A DNA stretch of 10,312 bases, taken from positions 1-10,312 of the forward strand of contig JAEYZV010000151.1 in NCBI GenBank assembly GCA_023427865.1, read 5' to 3'. The stretch's first letter is position 1. Every line of letters begins with the position of its first letter. This document shows positions 6,013 through 10,312 of the stretch, in pieces. A program made the translations under genes and the position numbers. The DNA is from Acidobacteriota bacterium. GTDB lineage: Bacteria; Acidobacteriota; Vicinamibacteria; Vicinamibacterales; Vicinamibacteraceae. The notes beneath the pieces were generated by a model. It was given only the letters and a program-made list of their open reading frames with translations. It was not told the origin of the DNA and made no database searches.

Positions 6013-7518
6013 TTACGGCTTCTCGACGTCGGTCGGCGTGTGCGAGACCTTCGAGAGCAACTGTTCCAGCTTGAATCCCGTGAGCGATTCGACGACGGGC
6101 GGCACTTGGGCGATCACGCGCGCCACCTCGTTTGTCACCGCCGAGACCTGGCCATCGCCGTTCCCGCCCGTGCTGACCATCGTGATGCGGTCGATGCGCG
6201 ACAGCGGCTCCGCCACCGCACGGGCGATTTCGGGAAGGATGGGCGCCAGGAGCTGGAGGACGGCGGCTTCGTTGTACTTCTGCCACGCTTCGGCCTTCTT
6301 CTCCATCGCCAGCGCCTCGGCGAGCCCCTGGGCCTGTCGGGCCTCGGCTTCGGCCAGACCGCGGGCCTTCGCCACCTCCGCTTCGGCCACGCCCTGCGCC
6401 TGCGTGACGGCGGCCGCGGCCATGCCGCGTGCGCGTTCGCCCTCCGCAATCCGCTCGAGTCGGGCCCGTTCGGCATCCGCCTCCGTCTCCACCCGCTTGC
6501 GCGCTGCCTCGGCGAGCGTCTCGGTCTCGTAGCGCTTGGCGTCGGCCTGCCGGCGGATCGTGGCGTCGAGCTCCTTCTCCTTGCGCTTGATCTCCTGCTC
6601 CTGCAGCTCGATCTCCATCGTCTTCTTCTGGAGCTCGTACGCCATCTCCGCTTCGGCACGCTTGCGGTTGGCGAGGCTCTGCTGCTCGGCGATGGCCTGC
6701 TGCGCCTGGAAGCTGGCGATCTCCGCGGCCCGGTGTGACGCGGCATCCGCCTCACGCTGGCGCCGATCCTTCTCGGCGTTGGCCTCGGCCACGAACGCGT
6801 CACGACGGGCTTCCGCTTCCTGAGCGAGCTTGAGCGCCTCGGCCTGTCGCTCGCGGGTCTCGCGCTCGGCGTCCGCCTGTGCGATGGAGGCTTCCTTGGA
6901 CGCATTGGCCTCGGCAATCGCTGCGGTGCGCTTCACTTCGGCGATGCGCGGCTTGCCCAGCGCCTCGAGGTAGCCATGCTTGTCGCGGATGTCGCGGATC
7001 GTGAACGAGTCGATGCCGAGACCCATGTTGGCCAGGTCGCCCGCCGAGATCTCCTGCACCTTCTGCGCGAACTGGTCGCGGTTCTTGTAGATCTCCTCCA
7101 CGGTCAGCGTGCCGAGGATCGCGCGCAGGTGTCCCTGCACCGTGTCGAGGGCAACCTTGATGATCTCCTCGGGTTTCATGCCGAGGAATCGCTCCGCCGC
7201 GGCATGCAGCGACGGCTCGTCCTTCTTGATCTTGATCTGCGCGACGCCGTCGACGAGCACCGGCACACCCTGCGACGTGTACACCTCCGGCGTATTCACG
7301 TCGAGCGTCATGATCTCGAGCGACAGCCGGTTCCAGGTGGAGAAGAGCGGCACGACGACGCCCGCTCCGCCGGTGATGAAGCGCACCGGACCGCGGCCCG
7401 AGACGACGATGACCTCGTTGGGCCCCGCCTTGCGCAGGAAGGCGAGGTAGGCGAGCACCAGTCCGGCCGCCAGACCGACAAGCACGAGCACCGCGGAAAT
7501 GAGGAACAGTTCGGGCAC
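6013..7518 (-). CDS. floT: Flotillin (FloT/YuaG-like SPFH-domain membrane scaffold)
   Basis: This 501-residue flotillin, close in length to B. subtilis FloT (509), scaffolds functional membrane microdomains. An N-terminal membrane segment (about 4-27) leads to the SPFH/band-7 domain (about 28-190; GPNEVIVVSGRGPVRFITGG, then LGTLTVEEIYKNRDQFAQKV). A long Ala/Glu/Lys/Arg coiled coil (about 190-415) carries flotillin-type EA repeats, including AEAEVAKARGLAEAEARQAQ. The C-terminal part (AVLQLLAPILPEIARAVAEPL, then VARVIAQVPPVVESLTGFKLEQLL) matches the FloT oligomerisation end. The open frame runs on to 7659, but that would bury the gene in its neighbour. GTG 7518 is the start because GGAGG lies 7 bases upstream and the membrane segment follows at once. 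It sits 16 bases downstream of an NfeD-like gene, the usual partner arrangement (compare yuaF-floT). A GC-rich hairpin follows the stop. Confidence 0.93.
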   Translation of the reverse strand: MPELFLISAVLVLVGLAAGLVLAYLAFLRKAGPNEVIVVSGRGPVRFITGGAGVVVPLFSTWNRLSLEIMTLDVNTPEVYTSQGVPVLVDGVAQIKIKKDEPSLHAAAERFLGMKPEEIIKVALDTVQGHLRAILGTLTVEEIYKNRDQFAQKVQEISAGDLANMGLGIDSFTIRDIRDKHGYLEALGKPRIAEVKRTAAIAEANASKEASIAQADAERETRERQAEALKLAQEAEARRDAFVAEANAEKDRRQREADAASHRAAEIASFQAQQAIAEQQSLANRKRAEAEMAYELQKKTMEIELQEQEIKRKEKELDATIRRQADAKRYETETLAEAARKRVETEADAERARLERIAEGERARGMAAAAVTQAQGVAEAEVAKARGLAEAEARQAQGLAEALAMEKKAEAWQKYNEAAVLQLLAPILPEIARAVAEPLSRIDRITMVSTGGNGDGQVSAVTNEVARVIAQVPPVVESLTGFKLEQLLSKVSHTPTDVEKP

Positions 7519-7525
7519 CAGGGGA

Positions 7526-7530
7526 CCTCC
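7526..7530 (-). promoter_or_regulatory. Shine-Dalgarno GGAGG deciding the GTG start of flotillin
   Basis: CCTCC on the plus strand reads GGAGG on the minus strand, 7 bases before GTG 7518-7516. It lies inside the 16-base gap after the nfeD-like stop. It rules out the longer frame up to 7659 and supports a non-ATG start. Confidence 0.85.
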
Positions 7531-7534
7531 GGTT

Positions 7535-8077
7535 TCAGGCCGGCTGCACGGCAGCCACGTCGGGACGCACGACGAGCGTGACGCCGGCGACGCGCACGAC
7601 CGTGACGATGACGCCGCGGGGAATCGGCGCGCCGTCGGCCGAGCGCGCGGGCGCGGCATGGCGCTGGCCGTGCACCATCGCCACCACCTCGCCCAGTCCG
7701 TCCTGCGGGATGGGCGTCAGCACTTCCGCCGTGGCGCCAACGAGGTCGCCCTCGCGGACGGTCTGCGTGCCGGTGGACGAGACGAGGAGACGCCAGGCGG
7801 CATAGGTCACCGCGTAGGTGAAGATCGACCCGCCCGCGAGCGCGAGCGCCACGCTGGCCGGATTCGACAAGCCCAGGCCGAACGTCGCGAGCAGTCCGAG
7901 CGCGCCGGTTGCGCCGCAGAACGTCGCCAGCGTCAGGGGCGAGAAGAGCGGGAAATGAAACGCGCCGTCAGCGGCGTCGGCGCCACCGTCGCCGTCGAAC
8001 ATGTGGCCCAGCAAGAGCGCGATCGCCACATAGCCGCAGCCCACGACCGCCAGGGCGATGTAGGTGAAAGTGAGCAT
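7535..8077 (-). CDS. NfeD-family membrane protein, flotillin partner (YuaF-like)
   Basis: This 180-residue integral membrane protein precedes flotillin in the same operon, 16 bases apart. Hydrophobic segments lie at about 3-24, 45-70 and 74-99, interrupted by an Asp/Gly-rich loop (28-38, DGDGGADAADG) and a short FHFPLFSP segment. The C-terminal part (about 105-178) looks like the small beta-barrel (OB fold) of NfeD proteins: REGDLVGATAEVLTPIPQDGLGEV, a variable stretch, then IPRGVIVTVVRVAGVTLVVRP. NfeD-like proteins are regularly encoded beside flotillins or stomatins and are thought to support their assembly. The length is near that of B. subtilis YuaF. ATG 8077 is the first start before the membrane segment. 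A weak AGGA lies about 14 bases upstream, and TGTTAGGAT, resembling an extended -10, ends 12 bases upstream, so the leader may be very short. The gene diverges from the methyltransferase across 96 bases. Confidence 0.85.
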   Translation of the reverse strand: MLTFTYIALAVVGCGYVAIALLLGHMFDGDGGADAADGAFHFPLFSPLTLATFCGATGALGLLATFGLGLSNPASVALALAGGSIFTYAVTYAAWRLLVSSTGTQTVREGDLVGATAEVLTPIPQDGLGEVVAMVHGQRHAAPARSADGAPIPRGVIVTVVRVAGVTLVVRPDVAAVQPA

Positions 8078-8161
8078 GAGGTGCGCATCATCCTAACAGA
8101 CGAGCCGGCCAGCTGCGCTGCGCGTCGACCCCCACCCTGCCGGTTGCCGATGGCGTCACGT

Positions 8162-8167
8162 TAGACT
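8162..8167 (+). promoter_or_regulatory. Possible -10 element for a leaderless methyltransferase mRNA
   Basis: TAGACT (TAnnnT pattern) ends 6 bases before GTG 8174, which would place the transcription start on or next to the start codon. There is no Shine-Dalgarno before the GTG. No -35 at good spacing is visible: TTGCCG at 8144-8149 is only 12 bases away. Confidence 0.35.
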
Positions 8168-8173
8168 CGTCGG

Positions 8174-8758
8174 GTGCCGGACCCATCGAACGGCTACGAG
8201 GCGACCGCCGCACAGTTCATCACACGCCGCTCGCGCGTCGGTGCCGAGGAGGTTCGCGCCTGGGCCCGGGCCCTGCCGCGCCACGCGCACGTGCTCGACG
8301 TCGGCTGCGGTAGCGGCGTGCCGATCACGGAGATGCTGCTTGCCGAGGGGTGTCAGGTGGCGGCCGTGGATGCCGCCCCGAGCCTCGTCGCGGCCTTCCG
8401 CGAGCGGTTCCCCGACGTGCCGATCGCGTGCGAGGCGGCGGAATCGTCGGCCTTGTTCGACCGGACCTACGACGGGATCGTCGCCTGGGGCCTGATGTTC
8501 CTGCTGAGGCCCGCGGCACAGCGGCAGCTCATCGCACACCTGTCGCGCGCGTTGCGGCCGGGGGGCGCCCTTCTCTTCACGTCGCCTGCCGAGCCCTGCA
8601 CCTGGACCGACGTGCTGACGCGGCAGCGCTCCGAGTCCCTGGGCGCCGCCGCCTACCGCGAGGCCCTGGCCAGTCACGGCGTGGTCGTCGAAAAGGAGTT
8701 CGACGACGAGGGCGGCAACCACTACTACGTGGCGGTCAACCGGACTCTGAACGCCTGA
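8174..8758 (+). CDS. Class I SAM-dependent methyltransferase
   Basis: This 194-residue methyltransferase has a Rossmann-type SAM-binding core. Motif I is VLDVGCGSG (40-48); an acidic end of strand 2 is at VAAVDAAPS (Asp66, expected to bind the SAM ribose); the motif II-like region is FPDVPIACEAAES (79-91); motif IV is YDGIVAWGLMFLL (99-111), with Gly/Trp where many relatives have a catalytic or substrate-contact residue. ALRPGGALLFTSPAEP (126-141) is the post-motif strand and loop typical of UbiE/Methyltransf_11/25 proteins. The C-terminus has Trp144 and a segment (EFDDEGGNHYYVAV) that may form the final strands. The substrate cannot be predicted. The start is GTG, with no Shine-Dalgarno but a possible -10 just upstream. 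The gene diverges from nfeD and ends 73 bases before prfC. Confidence 0.88.
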   Translation: MPDPSNGYEATAAQFITRRSRVGAEEVRAWARALPRHAHVLDVGCGSGVPITEMLLAEGCQVAAVDAAPSLVAAFRERFPDVPIACEAAESSALFDRTYDGIVAWGLMFLLRPAAQRQLIAHLSRALRPGGALLFTSPAEPCTWTDVLTRQRSESLGAAAYREALASHGVVVEKEFDDEGGNHYYVAVNRTLNA

Positions 8759-8759
8759 A

Positions 8760-8791
8760 CCCGGCACCCGGTCCCCGGCACCCGGTCCCCC
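8760..8791. repeat. Intergenic heptamer repeat (CCCGGCA/CCCGGTC) between methyltransferase and prfC
   Basis: Four 7-base units follow the methyltransferase stop almost at once: CCCGGCA, CCCGGTC, CCCGGCA and CCCGGTC (8760-8787), then a C-run to 8791. Put another way, a 14-base unit is duplicated perfectly (8761-8774 and 8775-8788). The minus strand has five G-runs with loops of 3-4 bases, matching a G-quadruplex pattern. Degenerate C/G runs continue to about 8809. The unit resembles the CCCGRNN units after mlaD. Confidence 0.8.
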
Positions 8792-8819
8792 ATCGCCGGG
8801 CCCCGGTCCGAACCTGATC

Positions 8820-8825
8820 GACAAT
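8820..8825 (+). promoter_or_regulatory. Possible -10 element close to the prfC start
   Basis: GACAAT matches 4 of 6 bases of TATAAT and ends 6 bases before ATG 8832, the same spacing as the candidate at 8162-8167. The purine run AAGAGG touches the ATG directly, too close for a normal Shine-Dalgarno. No convincing -35 is visible. Confidence 0.3.
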
Positions 8826-8831
8826 AAGAGG

Positions 8832-10312
8832 ATGTCTTCTCCGGCCCCGGCCGTCTCCGAGGCGCTGCGGCGCGAAGTGGAGCGGCGCCGCACCTTCGCC
8901 ATCATCTCCCACCCCGACGCGGGCAAGACGACGCTCACCGAGAAGACGCTCCTGTACGCCGGGGCGATCGAGCTTGCGGGCGCCGTGAAGGGACGCGCCT
9001 CGCAGCGGCAGGTGGTGTCGGACTGGATGGACATCGAGCGCGAGCGTGGCATCTCGATCACGTCGGCGGCGCTCGAGTTCGAGCTGGACGGGCGACGGGT
9101 CACGCTGCTCGACACGCCGGGCCACAAGGACTTCAGCGAGGACACGTACCGCACGCTCCTTGCCGTCGACAGCGTGGTCATGGTGATCGACGCCGCGAAG
9201 GGCATCGAGTCGCAGACGCGCAAGCTGTTCGAGGTGGCTCGGCGCCGGCACCTGCCGATGCTGACGTTCGTCAACAAGCTCGACCTGCCGGGTCGCGATC
9301 CGCTGGACCTGCTCGACGAGATCGAGCGCGTGCTCGGCCTGTCGGCGGCGCCCATGAACTGGCCGATCGGCACGGGCGACCGCTTCAAGGGCGTCTACGA
9401 CCTGCGGCGCAACGAGGTGCTGTTCTACGAGCGCGTGGCACGCAGTGCGCGTCGTGCGCCGGTCACCGTCACCGGCGCCGATGACCCACGGCTGGTGGAC
9501 CTGATCGGCGAACAGGCCCGCGACGAACTGCTCGAAGGCGTGCACCTGCTCGAGGCGGCCGGCACGCACTTCGATTTCGATGCGTACCGCCAGGCGCGCC
9601 AGACGCCCGTCTTCTTCGGCAGCGCGCTGACGAACTTCGGACTCGAGTCGTTCCTCGAAGCCCTCGTCGAGTACGCGCCGTGCCCCCAGGTCCGGCAAGC
9701 CGACGACGGCACGCTCGTGGATCCGCTGACCCCGGACTTCAGCGGGTTCGTGTTCAAGATCCAGGCGAACATGAACCCGAAGCACCGCGACCGCGTCGCG
9801 TTCGTGCGCGTGTGTTCGGGCGTCCTGACGCGCGACATGCAGGTGGTCAACACGCGGCTGCAGCAGCCGGTGCGACTGTCGCGCCCGAGTCGCTTCTTCG
9901 GACGTGAGCGCGAGACCATCGACGAGGCCTATCCGGGCGACGTGGTCGGACTGGTCAACCCCGGACGATTCGGCATCGGCGACACCCTGTATGCCGGAAA
10001 GCGCGTGGTGTACCCGCCCATCCCGCACTTCCCGGCCGAGCACTTCGGCGCACTGCGACTCCAGGACGTCCGCTTCAAGCAGTTCGACGATGGGGTTCGC
10101 CAGTTGGAGGAGGAAGGCCTGATGCAGGTCGTCTTCCCGGTGCACGGCGCCCGCTATCCGATCCTCGGCGTGGTCGGGGCGCTGCAGTTCGACATCATCG
10201 AGGCCAGGATGCGCGAGGAGTACGGTGTCGCCTGCCGGGTGGAGAAGCTGTCGTACGTCGCCGCTCGCTGGGTGCAGGCCGATGCGAACACGCGGCTGAC
10301 GCTGCCCAACAA
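8832..10312 (+). CDS. prfC: Peptide chain release factor 3 (3' end outside window)
   Basis: RF3 is a translational GTPase that helps release class-1 release factors (RF1/RF2) from the ribosome after termination. The frame is open from ATG 8832 to the window edge (493 codons, no stop), so the C-terminus is missing; E. coli RF3 has 529 residues. The G domain has every motif: G1 SHPDAGKTTLTEK (26-38), switch I RGISIT (72-77, Thr77), G3 DTPGHKDFSEDTYRT (94-108), G4 NKLD (148-151) and G5-like GSALTNFG. SDWMDIERERGISIT and SGFVFKIQANMNPKHRDRVAF are diagnostic of RF3 and separate it from EF-G. Domains II and III follow (EEGLMQVVFP, GVVGALQFDIIEARMREEYGV), then ARWVQADA. The start agrees with the E. 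coli N-terminus to within about ten residues. No frameshift is seen. Confidence 0.97.
   Translation, partial: MSSPAPAVSEALRREVERRRTFAIISHPDAGKTTLTEKTLLYAGAIELAGAVKGRASQRQVVSDWMDIERERGISITSAALEFELDGRRVTLLDTPGHKDFSEDTYRTLLAVDSVVMVIDAAKGIESQTRKLFEVARRRHLPMLTFVNKLDLPGRDPLDLLDEIERVLGLSAAPMNWPIGTGDRFKGVYDLRRNEVLFYERVARSARRAPVTVTGADDPRLVDLIGEQARDELLEGVHLLEAAGTHFDFDAYRQARQTPVFFGSALTNFGLESFLEALVEYAPCPQVRQADDGTLVDPLTPDFSGFVFKIQANMNPKHRDRVAFVRVCSGVLTRDMQVVNTRLQQPVRLSRPSRFFGRERETIDEAYPGDVVGLVNPGRFGIGDTLYAGKRVVYPPIPHFPAEHFGALRLQDVRFKQFDDGVRQLEEEGLMQVVFPVHGARYPILGVVGALQFDIIEARMREEYGVACRVEKLSYVAARWVQADANTRLTLPN

Noticed and set aside
4527..6074. Plus-strand ORF of 515 codons across the amidohydrolase and flotillin 3' ends
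   Set aside because: It is antisense to two well-supported genes and reads as a high-GC shadow with no domain features.
8736..10145. Minus-strand ORF of 469 codons opposite prfC
   Set aside because: The plus strand encodes an unmistakable RF3 through this region; the antisense frame is a shadow.

Overview
This is a high-GC stretch of bacterial chromosome with short intergenic gaps. It carries no mobile element, CRISPR array or RNA gene that I can see. The content is housekeeping and envelope-related: an Mla/MCE lipid-transport operon whose MlaD has an extended repeat tail, secreted proteins, a flotillin-NfeD pair and release factor 3. Long antisense ORFs in nearly every gene fit high GC. I lean towards Acidobacteriota (Vicinamibacteria-like) from the mlaEFD layout, the MlaD C-terminal style and the amidohydrolase type, but this is inference from family resemblance.

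Layout. Positions 1-2331 (+) hold the 3' end of mlaE, complete mlaF and complete mlaD, separated by 2 and 4 bases, so they form one operon for phospholipid transport at the inner membrane. Positions 2425-3458 (+) hold two unrecognised proteins: a small single-span membrane protein with a helical tail, and a signal-peptide protein. Both may belong to the same transcription unit, although a structured repeat spacer separates the first from mlaD. Positions 3519-4163 (+) encode a HAD-superfamily phosphatase. It converges on an exported M20-type amidohydrolase (4236-5918, -), and the gap holds hairpins consistent with a transcription boundary.

Positions 6013-8077 (-) are a two-gene operon transcribed from nfeD-like to flotillin, with a 16-base gap carrying a perfect Shine-Dalgarno sequence for a GTG start. 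The encoded proteins would form a membrane-microdomain scaffold. Divergent from it are a class I SAM-dependent methyltransferase (8174-8758, +) and prfC (8832 to beyond the window end, +). Both of these starts have a possible -10 hexamer exactly 6 bases upstream, which suggests leaderless transcripts.

The most interesting points are the exact 34-residue, five-unit repeat in the MlaD tail, two intergenic spacers built from 7-base CCCGRNN units (G-quadruplex-capable on the minus strand), two unknown proteins next to the Mla genes, and a Cys-to-Glu change at a predicted metal-ligand position of the amidohydrolase. I did not find clear evidence of a wholly new multi-gene system.
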